Both the position numbers and the translations under genes were made by a program. The notes under the pieces are model-generated. The model searched no databases and was not told where the DNA came from. It saw only the letters and a program-made list of their open reading frames with translations. A stretch of DNA of 64,000 nt from JAFEDN01 sp963697455. Lineage in GTDB: Bacteria > Pseudomonadota > Gammaproteobacteria > Coxiellales > Coxiellaceae. Location of the stretch: contig CAVOOI010000032.1 in NCBI GenBank assembly GCA_963697455.1, positions 143,098 through 207,097 of the forward strand. Direction: 5' to 3'. Below, one piece after another: positions 1-9,355 of this stretch (its first letter is position 1; each line of letters opens with the position of its first letter).

Positions 1-3000
1 GTTTGAATACATGTGCTGAACGGAATGGAGTAAAAGATTCCCGAAGTTGTGGGTTGGGTAGCGCCGTTAGGAACAGTTTGCTTCGGACATTTAGTGCTAT
101 CCCAGGTGTACTTAACATTAGGATCAGAAGTAATATTGATAGTCAAATCCTGGGGAGTAATTGTCCCTCCATTAATATTCTGAGCACTGACTTGTACCTT
201 CGCAGTGGTTCCAGCTAAGGCGCCATTTAAATTATTGTCAGTTGGATTCTTTAACAATAAATTATTATTAATAACTACAAAATCATTGTTAGCATCATTT
301 TGCGTCAATTTGAATGTATAAAGTCCTGAAGAAGGATTTATCATTAATAAATTTAAATCAATTGGGGTAACAGATCCTAGCGCTGCTAAATCTTGAGTAG
401 CATCAAATTGTAAAGGTTGGGGGTTCTTGACTTTAGTTTGATCCCACACAGCAGGAATAGAGATTGGTATCGTTACATATGATGGTGTAACCGCATTACC
501 ATTCTTCTGAGATTTGATTGTAAAGTTGAGGAAGCAGGCGTTATTAGGATAAACTTGACCTTGCGGCGGGGTACCTCCGACGGCATTTCCATCAGAACTT
601 AAAGTAGCCCAATCACAGTTCGGAGATTGTCCCGAATTAACCTGTGTAAAGGTTAATGTATCAAAGCTCAGTTCTTGTTGGGTGTCCGTATCTATAGTTT
701 TTGTCATATAAATTTTATCTTGAGGGGTAACCGGGTAAGGAGTTATAGGAATCGGATTATAAGCAGTGCCTACGTCAGCTGTGGGCAGAAGGTTACCGTT
801 GCCTGCCGGATTTTTTAAATTAGCCTTGACATAAATATTGAATGTTGCCGTGCTGGGTTCATTTGTGGTTGGGTTGGTAGCAGTAACAGTGAATGATCCA
901 GAAGGAGATAGAGAGTTATCAACATCATTATTCAAATCGGGCTGATTGATATAAACATAATGCAAGGAACTTCCCGAAGGTTGGTGTATGCCATCTGGCA
1001 TCATATTACTGCCCTTAGGAAAAGCAACTATCGGTTTTAAATTGGTGAAATTGGCTTTGCTGGGATCGCTTGCAAGATCATCTTCTAAAGTGATAGTGGT
1101 TTGGCCTTGCGTAGGATAAGGTATAGTAATGTTGAAAATACCATTTTGTTTCCATACGGGAGCATTGCTGACGACGTTAATAGTTTGAGTATCCGTTATC
1201 CCATCAGAATTGAAAATGTTTTTAGTAAGTCCAGTTGCTTTACTGGTTACAGAAATTACAAACGAGCAGATGCCGGTTTGGTTTGGAGTTCCAGATAATA
1301 TACCGGTTATCTTATCTAATTGTAACCAGTCACTACAACTATTACTAAAGAATTGGAAGCTAGTAATAATGTCTCCTGTGGTATAGGTAATGTAATTGTG
1401 CACATCTACATTTGGATAAGCGACAGTATTGTTAGCAGTTGGAAGGGGCAATTTTGCTGCATTCCAAGTAGCAGAGAACGGCAGTTTAGGATTACTTTGC
1501 ACTTTGAAGCTGGGTGCAGAATAGGTTAATGGACTAATAGTATCCGAATGATTAACACTGGTTACCGTAAATTCGAGCTTAGTATCATCAATACTATTGA
1601 TATCGGAAGGTGTCCCTCCTAATTTTCCATCGCCGCTAAGAGTCATGCCTTTAGGCAAAGTTATCGGAGTGAAACTAAATGTGTCGCTAGTGTCGCCATC
1701 AGAAAAATACGAACCATCATTTAAATTTATGGGTCCGGTTTGTTGGTAATAAGCTTCCTGATATGTAGCATTCGGAATAGTTTTTCCTAAAGAGAAAACT
1801 GAACCGCTGATTACCGTAATGTTTTTATCAAAGGAATTTCTTTGGCCACTGGCTGCGCTGAGCGCGCTAATATTGATGGAGCAAGTTCCGACATCGCCTG
1901 CGCTAGGTTTTCCTCCTAAAATATTAGATTTTGAGGGGTCCCAGAGCAACCATTTACAATTATCTTTTTTTGTAACGGTATAGGAGAGAGTACCAGTGAA
2001 TCCATTATCAGTGACATAGTTATTTAAATCCGTATTGTAATCATTATTATTATTCACTGAAGCTTGTGGTAAATTCGGCGTGTTTCCCCAGGAAGGTGGA
2101 TTCATACCTGTATTTTGAAATAATTGAATGGTAAACGGATGTGGGTCACTTGAGATAGCAGAAGTATTGGTAGCTACCACGTTAAAAGTATAATCTTTTC
2201 CATTAATTTGATTAAAATCAGAGGGAGTTCCGGAAATAGCTCCAGTATTTTTATAAAAAATTAAGCCTGTTATTGGCAATAATTGTTGCTGAGAATCTTG
2301 CCCCGGTGTGCACTCTTGACAATTATAAACTAGGCTATGAACGTCTGCATCAGAGTTGCCAGTGTCAGAGATGTAATTTCCCACATTGTAGTTTACTCCA
2401 TTATCATTGCTATAGGATTTATTGAAATAAGCTTGTGGCAAAGCATCGGTATTGTGTGTCCAGGTCGGTTTATTACCGACGTAGTTTACTACGAGATCAA
2501 ATTGTCCTTGGGTATTATTGGTGCCAGGAACGACAATGGGTTGATTGCTTGCTGTACTTTTTCCTGTAAGTACTATTTTAGTGGGATTGTCTGCCTTATT
2601 AGGAACAGGAGTACCCGGAACGGCTATAAGAGATTTCTCATCTGGACTGAGTTGCAGCCATTGAGGTGAGGTTGGGCCGGAGATTGAGACCAGCTGGAAG
2701 ACAAAATCGTCGCCTTTGGTTAATCCCGAATTATCCGTGACTAAAGTTTTTAAATCAGTGCCTGGATAAGGCTGACCTGCAGTGGCTGGGGTAAGTTTTG
2801 CGTTTAAGTTCCAGGTTCCTGCCTTTAGGGTATCATTACCATTGATAATAATATCCATACTATTCTGAACCTGGCTGATGACCTGGCCGTTTCGAGAGCC
2901 AGAGGCTTGAAGAGTCAGAGTATAATTTCCGGGATTCATAGCGGAAGCAGGCATTTGTCCAAAAACGATCTTGGAATTATAAGGATCAATGCTCTTGAGT

Positions 3001-4343
3001 TGTAAATTTAAATCTGAAGGAGCGAAAGAATTATTGGGTTCGCCTTTTTGAATGAGAGAGGAAATAATATAATCTATTTTATCATATGCTTGCTGATTAA
3101 AGGAAAAATAATTTTTGGTTAAGATATCCGGAGCAGAAGTGCCTACTGGAACTGGTGGAACTGCGGGCGGATTCGGATTAGCAACAATCTGCGCCTGCAC
3201 AATCTTTTCCTCAGCTTTGGCCAACACGCGAGTGTTATAAATCACCGGCTGTTGCACCCATTCTTTCAAATTACCAATCCCTTGAGAAAACATATTGGTG
3301 TAAGTTTTGGGGGCTGGATAAGATAAACTGGCGGTAACGCTGGTGCTGCCGGGGATATCGTTAGTGGTGGCGGTATATTGGCCGATCAGCGCTCCTTCCA
3401 AGCTCCAGGGTAAAATTTTACTGACTTTCGCAGTGTAATTACTGCCGGAAGCGGTATTACCGATACCGCCAGAGACCATTACAGTCGGAGTTAATAATTG
3501 GGAGACTTCGGCGTTATAGGCTAGCGCTGTACTAGTTGCTGTACCAGAGGAGGTATAACCAGCTGTGGTATCAAAACTAAGCGAGCTGTAACCGGCGCCC
3601 AACTTGACGATGGTGCTTTTAAGTGGCGTTAAGGTCACCGAGCCGCCCACATTCTCTTGAGTACCGCCGGCAATACGACGGTAATCAATTTTAGTGAGCA
3701 GATTGTCAGTATACATTTCGACCGCGGCTAAATCTTTACTATTGGCTTTGGTATAGTTGCCATAGAGTTCTAAGGATCTGACGATGCCGTTATCAAGTAA
3801 ATACCGGTAAGCGCCGCCTAGGGCGTTTTGATTGACCCATTCGTTAACCGTGCCGGCGGCGTAGTCGAAGGGCAGATTTTGGGCTAGATATTCATAAGTT
3901 AATTTAATTTGTTGTTTCGGGGTAATGGAATAGCCTAAGGTGACGTTGGCGCGATGCTCATTCAGACCGGCGCTGAGCTTGAAAGCAGCGGCGGCATTAT
4001 AAAAGGATTGAGCGTAACCGACGTCTAAAATCCAGGCAAGATAGTTATCATAGCGCAAGCCTACTGAAACCGGGCCGGTAAAGCCAAGGGCCTGGCTATT
4101 GATGGGTACTGCGGTCAGGCTGCTTTGCTGAGCGGGAGTGCCCGTACCGGTTTGGTTAATACAATCCATGACATTGGCTGCGGATTGGCAGGTAAAGGCA
4201 GAGTCATCTTGGCTATCCGCCAAACTGAGAGAATGAGCGAAGAACAACCCTCCGGCCATGACCGCTACGGCGGTGGCTTGGCTAACCCGAATGAGCATAG
4301 AAGGTTTATTTTTTTTCTGAGTCGGCATTTGTGTATTTCCCAT
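1..4343 (-). CDS. giant exported protein: barrel-like N-terminal domain plus cadherin/Ig-like repeats; 3' end lies beyond the window
   Basis: I translated the minus strand from ATG at 4343 (AAGGAAG upstream) to base 1 and met no stop, giving at least 1,447 residues. Residues about 16-42 are a signal-like hydrophobic segment after a basic N-terminus. Residues about 75-365 alternate short aromatic/polar stretches with G-rich turns, as in outer-membrane beta-barrels. A proline-rich linker lies near 388-407. From about 510 to the edge, Ig/cadherin-like repeats recur with W, DLNNYV-type and GxxSGTP motifs, resembling putative-Ig (He_PIG) domains, with scattered Cys. A barrel followed by a repeat passenger recalls inverse autotransporters, but that is inference. 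No frameshift was seen. The next gene upstream encodes a second repeat protein and the two may be co-transcribed. Confidence 0.85.
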   Translation of the reverse strand, partial: MGNTQMPTQKKNKPSMLIRVSQATAVAVMAGGLFFAHSLSLADSQDDSAFTCQSAANVMDCINQTGTGTPAQQSSLTAVPINSQALGFTGPVSVGLRYDNYLAWILDVGYAQSFYNAAAAFKLSAGLNEHRANVTLGYSITPKQQIKLTYEYLAQNLPFDYAAGTVNEWVNQNALGGAYRYLLDNGIVRSLELYGNYTKANSKDLAAVEMYTDNLLTKIDYRRIAGGTQENVGGSVTLTPLKSTIVKLGAGYSSLSFDTTAGYTSSGTATSTALAYNAEVSQLLTPTVMVSGGIGNTASGSNYTAKVSKILPWSLEGALIGQYTATTNDIPGSTSVTASLSYPAPKTYTNMFSQGIGNLKEWVQQPVIYNTRVLAKAEEKIVQAQIVANPNPPAVPPVPVGTSAPDILTKNYFSFNQQAYDKIDYIISSLIQKGEPNNSFAPSDLNLQLKSIDPYNSKIVFGQMPASAMNPGNYTLTLQASGSRNGQVISQVQNSMDIIINGNDTLKAGTWNLNAKLTPATAGQPYPGTDLKTLVTDNSGLTKGDDFVFQLVSISGPTSPQWLQLSPDEKSLIAVPGTPVPNKADNPTKIVLTGKSTASNQPIVVPGTNNTQGQFDLVVNYVGNKPTWTHNTDALPQAYFNKSYSNDNGVNYNVGNYISDTGNSDADVHSLVYNCQECTPGQDSQQQLLPITGLIFYKNTGAISGTPSDFNQINGKDYTFNVVATNTSAISSDPHPFTIQLFQNTGMNPPSWGNTPNLPQASVNNNNDYNTDLNNYVTDNGFTGTLSYTVTKKDNCKWLLWDPSKSNILGGKPSAGDVGTCSINISALSAASGQRNSFDKNITVISGSVFSLGKTIPNATYQEAYYQQTGPINLNDGSYFSDGDTSDTFSFTPITLPKGMTLSGDGKLGGTPSDINSIDDTKLEFTVTSVNHSDTISPLTYSAPSFKVQSNPKLPFSATWNAAKLPLPTANNTVAYPNVDVHNYITYTTGDIITSFQFFSNSCSDWLQLDKITGILSGTPNQTGICSFVISVTSKATGLTKNIFNSDGITDTQTINVVSNAPVWKQNGIFNITIPYPTQGQTTITLEDDLASDPSKANFTNLKPIVAFPKGSNMMPDGIHQPSGSSLHYVYINQPDLNNDVDNSLSPSGSFTVTATNPTTNEPSTATFNIYVKANLKNPAGNGNLLPTADVGTAYNPIPITPYPVTPQDKIYMTKTIDTDTQQELSFDTLTFTQVNSGQSPNCDWATLSSDGNAVGGTPPQGQVYPNNACFLNFTIKSQKNGNAVTPSYVTIPISIPAVWDQTKVKNPQPLQFDATQDLAALGSVTPIDLNLLMINPSSGLYTFKLTQNDANNDFVVINNNLLLKNPTDNNLNGALAGTTAKVQVSAQNINGGTITPQDLTINITSDPNVKYTWDSTKCPKQTVPNGATQPTTSGIFYSIPFSTCIQ

Positions 4344-4574
4344 ATAAGTCTTCCTTGAGCTTTTCCTTACTTACCTGTATTAATTTTAGTCTATTAGTTT
4401 ATTTTTTGCCCAATGTGTTGGGTAAATGCCATTCTAGCTATGATTCTCGCAAAGGCGGAATCTATTTTTGTCCATTAATTCAATTCCATACATCAAGCTA
4501 TGCTTGGATGGATTCCCGCCTTCGCGGGGATGACAAATCTTTGAGCAGCTGATAATTCCAACGGGTTTCTGGAA
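4344..4574. repeat. spacer with dispersed palindromic (REP-like) repeat
   Basis: This gap between the two repeat-protein genes has no supported ORF. It holds a degenerate copy of a CCCGC/GCGGG palindrome near 4446-4461 and a clear copy at 4512-4531, followed by ATGACA. The same motif returns as a perfect hairpin at 32898-32927, so it is a dispersed chromosomal repeat. It could act as a processing or termination structure between the two minus-strand genes. Confidence 0.6.
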
Positions 4575-6929
4575 TTACCGCAGCACTACTAATTCAAAAT
4601 CAGGCGCGGGACTGGTGGGCAGCGAGTAGTAAACAATCGATACCGTACCGTCATCGCCAGTCTTAATAGTTTGATCGTTAGCCGAGTAAAAAGGATTATT
4701 ATTCCAGTCCTCTGCGCTCTTAATAGAGTAGGGCGAATAAAAAGGGCCGTAATCAAAATGCGAGCCCTGAACTTGCGCCAGACGATACTCATGATTTTTC
4801 TTCAACCCACGAATCACAATACTTTGATGATTATCGTAGAAAGAATGGATTTCCATATTGTCGCCTTCAGCCACGGCTAATTGCACACTAATTTGAGTTT
4901 GAACTATGGAATCCGTATTGGTTGCTTGGCTATGCACCACTAAATTGACCGGATAAGGCCCACCGATTTGGTCGCGAGGTGGAGTTCCGGTAAGGCGATT
5001 ATTTTTAATCGCCAGCCAGCTAGGACTGCCCGCGCCAAGACTAATCGTAAGCTGATCGTTCGGAATGCCGCCTTGAATATACTCTTGCAGGTCCGCAACG
5101 TGTGCAAAACCTACGGTAGCGATAGTCAACGGCGCGCTTTTCCAAACGGGTTTGGGCAAGTCGGAATTAGTTTTAACGTTGACTGTTAATAGCTGCGCGC
5201 TGGTTTTGCGAGTGCTCTGACTGGTTGCCAGCAACCGCACGGTTTGTTTGGTTTCTACTTCATTAGTTTTAATGGCGTCGGGGTTCAGAATTAAATAAAC
5301 CTGTCCGTCTTGTTTGCGTAAACTAACCCAACTCGGCGAATGAAATGGATCTAATTGGTAGTTAAATTGATCTCCGCTAATGTCGTCCTGAGTATAATTG
5401 TTTAGAGAAACTTTGATATCACCGCCCATTTGCGCGATTTTCACGTCAGGCAAAGTAGTTTGCAACCAATGCGGCACTCCGGTGTAAACCAGAATCGATT
5501 GTGCATAATCCGCCGTTTTACCGCTGGCTTTACTGTGAACTCGCAGTTGCACCGTAAATGTTTTCCCGGCTGTGTCGTTAGGCACGTTGCCTTTACTCAC
5601 TATACAATGACAAAAGTTATTAAAACTTAGCCAGCCCGGGCCTCCCAGATAGGAGAAACTGAAATCATCGTGGGGATAACGGTTTTCCAATGCTGCGGCT
5701 AAATCTTCGCTGCGATAAGTTTCGCCGGCGATAGGATTAGTGAAGAAACTTTTTTTCCAATGCGGGGCGAGCTGTTGATCAGCGCTGACGGGAATAGATA
5801 ATGTAGTTCTAGTCGTGAGGCCGCTTAGCAAACTTTTAGCAATGATGGTTACTTTCTGTGGATGATCGAGCAGCGGCGCTTCTTGAGGAATTCCCTTTAA
5901 AATCCGGCCATTTTGAATAGACAACCAATGGGGCAGGGTCGCAATATCAATATGGAAAGTAAATTGATCGTTTCTGACGTTGCTATTTATATATTGGGTT
6001 AAATCAAGCGCATAATTTTTATTAAGGGTAGCTGCGGGCAGGGCCTGCCACTGAAAAGGTTGCGGAATAGGATTGACGGCTATTTTACCGATAAAATCAT
6101 CACTTTTACCGCTGAGCTTACTGGTAACCCGCAAGAGTACCGAATAGTTTCTACCTGCGGCGTCCTTGGGAATTTTGGCAGCGGCTAGTGAGAAACCATT
6201 TTCGCCGATTTCCAGCCAATCCGCGCCAGTATTAACCAATTGAAAAGAAAGTTGATCGTTCTCTGGCAAGCTATTGATATTCACTGCGTTAGCCAGATTC
6301 ACGAAATAAGTTTTGCCAGGTATCGCATCCTGGAGGTTAAAGTGTGGTTGCCATTCCGGGCTTGGTAAGTGCTCATTAGTGGTGATTTGAATGGTAATTT
6401 GACCGGCGCTGCGCTGGCCATTACCGGGGTTAGCGGCAGTTAAATAAATAATTTGAGTCGTGTCTATGTCTTCGGGGCTAATTTTATCGGCGACAATATG
6501 CAGTCTATCTCCTTGAATGATGGCCCAATTGGGGTTGGGTTTTCCCGGAGTTAAGGAGAAGGCAAGCGGTTGATCGCCATCATTTCCAGTCAGGTAATCA
6601 TTCAGATTAATGTCCACGTAATTTTTTTGATTGATTGCGACGGCAGGAAAGCTATTGAGTCCCCATTTGGGCCCTATGCCTTTGGCTGCCGTGGCTGCTT
6701 GCACCGGAGCTGGAATAGGTTGTTGCGAAGAGGCGGCTTGAGCTGGCGCCGTAGTGGATACTATCACCGCTGGCGAAGCATCGGAGTTTGACTTTTGCGG
6801 ATCTGGGCTTTTCTTGAGCCATCCAGTCATTTGCGACCAAACAGAAGGCGCTGCGTAGGCGCTATCGGCGATTCCGCCCCCGGCAATAATCAAAGTGGAA
6901 AGACTACAATGGATGAACAGCTTTTTCAT
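4575..6929 (-). CDS. exported protein with six cadherin/Ig-like repeats
   Basis: A 784-residue protein from ATG at 6929; a GTG two codons upstream is less likely because signal peptides usually open with MKK. The signal peptide ends near AYA|AP (residue about 27), followed by a Pro/Ala/Gln-rich linker. About six repeats of roughly 100 residues span about 85-690. Each opens with a P-x-W motif, then a YxxDLxxY-like strand, an NDQxxFxL motif, a W-L turn and an SK.SGK-like strand. This resembles dystroglycan-type cadherin-like or He_PIG domains. A distinct C-terminal domain of about 100 residues follows. No membrane anchor or lipobox is visible, so it is probably periplasmic, secreted or surface-bound. 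Its repeats resemble those of the giant gene just downstream; both may belong to one surface system. Function unknown. Confidence 0.85.
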   Translation of the reverse strand: MKKLFIHCSLSTLIIAGGGIADSAYAAPSVWSQMTGWLKKSPDPQKSNSDASPAVIVSTTAPAQAASSQQPIPAPVQAATAAKGIGPKWGLNSFPAVAINQKNYVDINLNDYLTGNDGDQPLAFSLTPGKPNPNWAIIQGDRLHIVADKISPEDIDTTQIIYLTAANPGNGQRSAGQITIQITTNEHLPSPEWQPHFNLQDAIPGKTYFVNLANAVNINSLPENDQLSFQLVNTGADWLEIGENGFSLAAAKIPKDAAGRNYSVLLRVTSKLSGKSDDFIGKIAVNPIPQPFQWQALPAATLNKNYALDLTQYINSNVRNDQFTFHIDIATLPHWLSIQNGRILKGIPQEAPLLDHPQKVTIIAKSLLSGLTTRTTLSIPVSADQQLAPHWKKSFFTNPIAGETYRSEDLAAALENRYPHDDFSFSYLGGPGWLSFNNFCHCIVSKGNVPNDTAGKTFTVQLRVHSKASGKTADYAQSILVYTGVPHWLQTTLPDVKIAQMGGDIKVSLNNYTQDDISGDQFNYQLDPFHSPSWVSLRKQDGQVYLILNPDAIKTNEVETKQTVRLLATSQSTRKTSAQLLTVNVKTNSDLPKPVWKSAPLTIATVGFAHVADLQEYIQGGIPNDQLTISLGAGSPSWLAIKNNRLTGTPPRDQIGGPYPVNLVVHSQATNTDSIVQTQISVQLAVAEGDNMEIHSFYDNHQSIVIRGLKKNHEYRLAQVQGSHFDYGPFYSPYSIKSAEDWNNNPFYSANDQTIKTGDDGTVSIVYYSLPTSPAPDFELVVLR

Positions 6930-6982
6930 TTGCACGATTATAAAGCGCTTTCCTTAAGGGAACATTAAGAGACCTGGGCTTT

Positions 6983-7768
6983 TTACAAAATTATACACTG
7001 GCAAGGCGTTGACCTGGGGTGGAGATTTTCTGGGGCGTCGGATCGAGGACTTAACTCAGGAATCAGTAGCTTTTCGTCGGTGATGCCGTTTATGAGTGGT
7101 TGATGATTTTTTCTTTTTATTTTATGAGCAAAAAAGGCTGGGCCTTCACCTAAAGTAGCGCCGATAGCAGAAAAGCCCATGGAATAGAGGACGGTACGGG
7201 AACCCGCAGGTGAACTGGGTAAAGTAAGTGGCCCACAAATAAAAAAGCCGGTTTCTGCTAATCCAGCAGTTAATGCATAAGGCGCACTTGCATCGCAGCG
7301 GCGCATCAGTTGGTATAAAATTGTGTAGCCTAAAAAGATGAAAAGTCCACTACCAACATTGGCGCTCATATCAGAATCAACAATCAATCTACCAAAAACC
7401 GCGCCTAAATCAAGCGTTGGCAGCCACAATCCACTGACTCCAGTATAATATGCCCAATTTTTTATTAATTGTTTTAAGGTATCACGAGTGAAACCTTTTC
7501 TGTGTAAACCGATTAAAACGGCATCAATAACCGCAGTAACACTGCTATCTGCTAATCCTGTTAATAAGCAACAACTGCTATATAGAAGTGCATTTTCGGA
7601 GTAAGTAATTCCTTGGTTATTATAAACAGCTTGCCAAGCTCCCGCACCCAACGCAAATTTTAGTACATTCACTAAAGATGAGGGAGCAGTTAAAGTTAAG
7701 CATCTCTTATTAGAAGTCGGGAGATCAGACGTTATTTGTTCGTCGTTAATGATAGGATCAATTTTCAT
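6983..7768 (-). CDS. multi-pass membrane protein with C-terminal CaaX box
   Basis: A 261-residue protein I do not recognise. The first 30 residues are polar. The middle (about 35-215) holds several hydrophobic segments, including small-residue and Cys-rich stretches, and looks polytopic. A polar tail of about 45 residues, acidic then proline-rich, ends in CQCIIL immediately before TAA. CIIL fits the eukaryotic prenylation signal C-a-a-X, and final Leu favours geranylgeranylation. Legionella effectors such as AnkB carry such boxes, so this could be a translocated effector lipidated in a host; that is inference, and a chance C-terminus is possible. It stands alone, downstream of no obvious operon partner. 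Confidence 0.7.
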   Translation of the reverse strand: MKIDPIINDEQITSDLPTSNKRCLTLTAPSSLVNVLKFALGAGAWQAVYNNQGITYSENALLYSSCCLLTGLADSSVTAVIDAVLIGLHRKGFTRDTLKQLIKNWAYYTGVSGLWLPTLDLGAVFGRLIVDSDMSANVGSGLFIFLGYTILYQLMRRCDASAPYALTAGLAETGFFICGPLTLPSSPAGSRTVLYSMGFSAIGATLGEGPAFFAHKIKRKNHQPLINGITDEKLLIPELSPRSDAPENLHPRSTPCQCIIL

Positions 7769-7897
7769 ATACTACATAAAGTTTATGCCTTCAATATTAA
7801 GGCTTTCTTAAAATGCTTCGGCGCATGCCTGCCTCATTATGAAATCTCATGACAATGCAGTGACACTGCAATAGGATGGCTATTTGGCCGCTTATCG

Positions 7898-7923
7898 TAT
7901 ATACTTAAAGTATATACTTAAAG
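7898..7923 (+). promoter_or_regulatory. 13-bp tandem direct repeat before vapBC
   Basis: TATATACTTAAAG occurs twice head to tail (7898-7910 and 7911-7923), directly before the GAGG ribosome site of the antitoxin gene. AbrB-fold antitoxins usually repress their own operon, so this is a likely operator. Confidence 0.55.
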
Positions 7924-7930
7924 AGGTGCT

Positions 7931-8158
7931 ATGAAAATAACTAAAGTTTTTAAATCCGGCAATTCTCAAGCGGTGAGACTACCTAAAGAGTTCCAGATTA
8001 GTAGTGATGAGGTAGAAATCTTTAGAAGAAAAGGGGATATCATTATTCGTGAAATACCCCAAACTTTGGCAAGAGCTTTTGCTTTGTTAACTGAGCTGCC
8101 CGATGATTTTTTTGCTGACGGCAGAAAAGATTCTCATCCTCAAGATCGAGACTTTTAA
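7931..8158 (+). CDS. vapB: VapB-type antitoxin (AbrB/SpoVT fold)
   Basis: A 75-residue protein with the N-terminal VapB/MazE swapped-hairpin signature (TKVFKSGNSQAVRLPK). The acidic C-terminal tail, with D/F-rich residues near 58-62, is the expected toxin-binding segment. AGAGGTG precedes the ATG. The PIN toxin starts three bases after its stop, so the two are translationally coupled. The antitoxin should neutralise VapC and repress the operon through the tandem repeats upstream. Confidence 0.9.
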   Translation: MKITKVFKSGNSQAVRLPKEFQISSDEVEIFRRKGDIIIREIPQTLARAFALLTELPDDFFADGRKDSHPQDRDF

Positions 8159-8161
8159 TAT

Positions 8162-8575
8162 ATGTCCTTACATTATTTACTAGATACCAATATTTGCATT
8201 TATATAGCGAAGCAAAAACCGGCTAATGTCTTGAGTAAGTTTGAGCAAGTGGCTGTTGGCGAAATTGGAATGTCGATTATTACCTACGGTGAATTGCTAT
8301 ACGGAGCAAAGAAAAGTCATCATCCCAAGAAAGCGCTCGAAGTCCTAGAAGATTTAGCTGGCTTGATTCCTCCCTTGCCGATGCCTATTCAGGCTGCGAA
8401 ATATTATGGGGATATTCGCAGCGAGCTAGAGAAGAAAGGTAAAACGATTGGCAATAATGATCTTTGGATTGCTGCCCATGCATTGGCTTTAGATTTAATT
8501 ATTGTGACTAATAATACGAAAGAATTTTCCAGAGTAACTCACCTTAAAATAGAAAACTGGGTGGATGAATCGTAA
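8162..8575 (+). CDS. vapC: VapC-type PIN-domain ribonuclease toxin
   Basis: A 137-residue PIN-domain protein of normal length. The acidic catalytic residues are in place: LDTN near residue 8, GELL near 43, and NNDLWIAAHA near 98-107, with a final acidic strand VTNNTKEF. VapC toxins cleave tRNA or rRNA when free of antitoxin. All key residues are present, so the pair looks active. It follows its antitoxin with a three-base gap. Confidence 0.92.
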   Translation: MSLHYLLDTNICIYIAKQKPANVLSKFEQVAVGEIGMSIITYGELLYGAKKSHHPKKALEVLEDLAGLIPPLPMPIQAAKYYGDIRSELEKKGKTIGNNDLWIAAHALALDLIIVTNNTKEFSRVTHLKIENWVDES

Positions 8576-8611
8576 TTGTGTTTAACTTAACGTTAATCCC
8601 AAGTAAATAAC

Positions 8612-8803
8612 TCATAAATCTATATCACGAGTTAACGATTTATCGCGTTTAAATTTCATTCGGAGCTTGGTTAAAGGCGATTGCTGAATAAACTGAACAA
8701 ATGATAATTTTAGTTTAGTGATCTGTTGAGGTCCATTCATAATTGCATTTTGAATAAGCTGGCTGAGCTGAGCCTTAGCGGATTGTAATTGCCATGATTT
8801 CAT
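8612..8803 (-). pseudogene. shortened Phd/YefM-type antitoxin remnant
   Basis: A 63-residue ORF. The start (MKSWQLQSAKAQLSQLIQNA) and the end (QFIQQSP...RDKSLTRDIDL) match Phd-type antitoxins. The middle strand that normally reads like GEPAAVVLS is missing, an in-frame loss of about 20 residues. No toxin gene accompanies it. It is probably a decayed orphan antitoxin; residual DNA binding cannot be excluded. Confidence 0.6.
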
Positions 8804-8820
8804 TAAAACCTCTTAGACTT

Positions 8821-9312
8821 CTACGAATTATCTTCCGGCTCAATACCTGCTAATAGATTTTTGACCTCGTTAAAAGCAGCATTGATTCTTTTGATTGATT
8901 TAGGGGCGACGAAAATAGTGTCGTCGCCGGCTAAAGTAGCCAAAATTTCTGATTCTGAATTTTGATAATCCAACATCCTGGCGATTAAAGAAGCCGAGCC
9001 GGGACTGGTTTGAATAACCACTAAATTTTCATTAGCCACTATTTTTAAAATCAGATGGGTCAACGGCGCTTGGGTGAGTGGAGGAGCTAATTCTTTTGGC
9101 AGCCGGTAACCGGTCTGCCCTTGTGAATTTTTAACTTTAATGGCCGCTAATTTTTGCAGCAATCGGGAAATTTTGCTTTGATTAATTGCAAACCCTTGCG
9201 CCGCCAGTTCTTCACAGATTTCTTGCTGGGTCGCGGCATTGCCTCTGCGCAAAATCTCACTTACCGCTGCTAGTAAAGCGTTCGCGCCATAATCATGAGT
9301 GGTTTGTGCCAT
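8821..9312 (-). CDS. argR: arginine repressor ArgR
   Basis: A 163-residue ArgR-family regulator. The N-terminal winged-helix region (residues about 10-70) carries TQQEICEEL and INQSKISRLLQ, matching the family's recognition helix. The C-terminal arginine-binding/oligomerisation domain includes the GDDTIFV segment near 125. Arginine-loaded ArgR hexamers repress arginine biosynthesis and transport. It is divergent from an arginine-type ABC transporter operon, with operator-like sequence in the shared 114-bp spacer, so it probably controls that operon and perhaps itself. Confidence 0.93.
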   Translation of the reverse strand: MAQTTHDYGANALLAAVSEILRRGNAATQQEICEELAAQGFAINQSKISRLLQKLAAIKVKNSQGQTGYRLPKELAPPLTQAPLTHLILKIVANENLVVIQTSPGSASLIARMLDYQNSESEILATLAGDDTIFVAPKSIKRINAAFNEVKNLLAGIEPEDNS

Positions 9313-9355
9313 ATCCTATCTTAACTCGGGTCACCTCAATATGCAAAACCAGGTA

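Noticed and set aside
3..2669. Small plus-strand open frames opposite the giant repeat gene
   Set aside because: The minus strand is open over the entire region with signal, barrel-like and repeat structure, so these are shadows.
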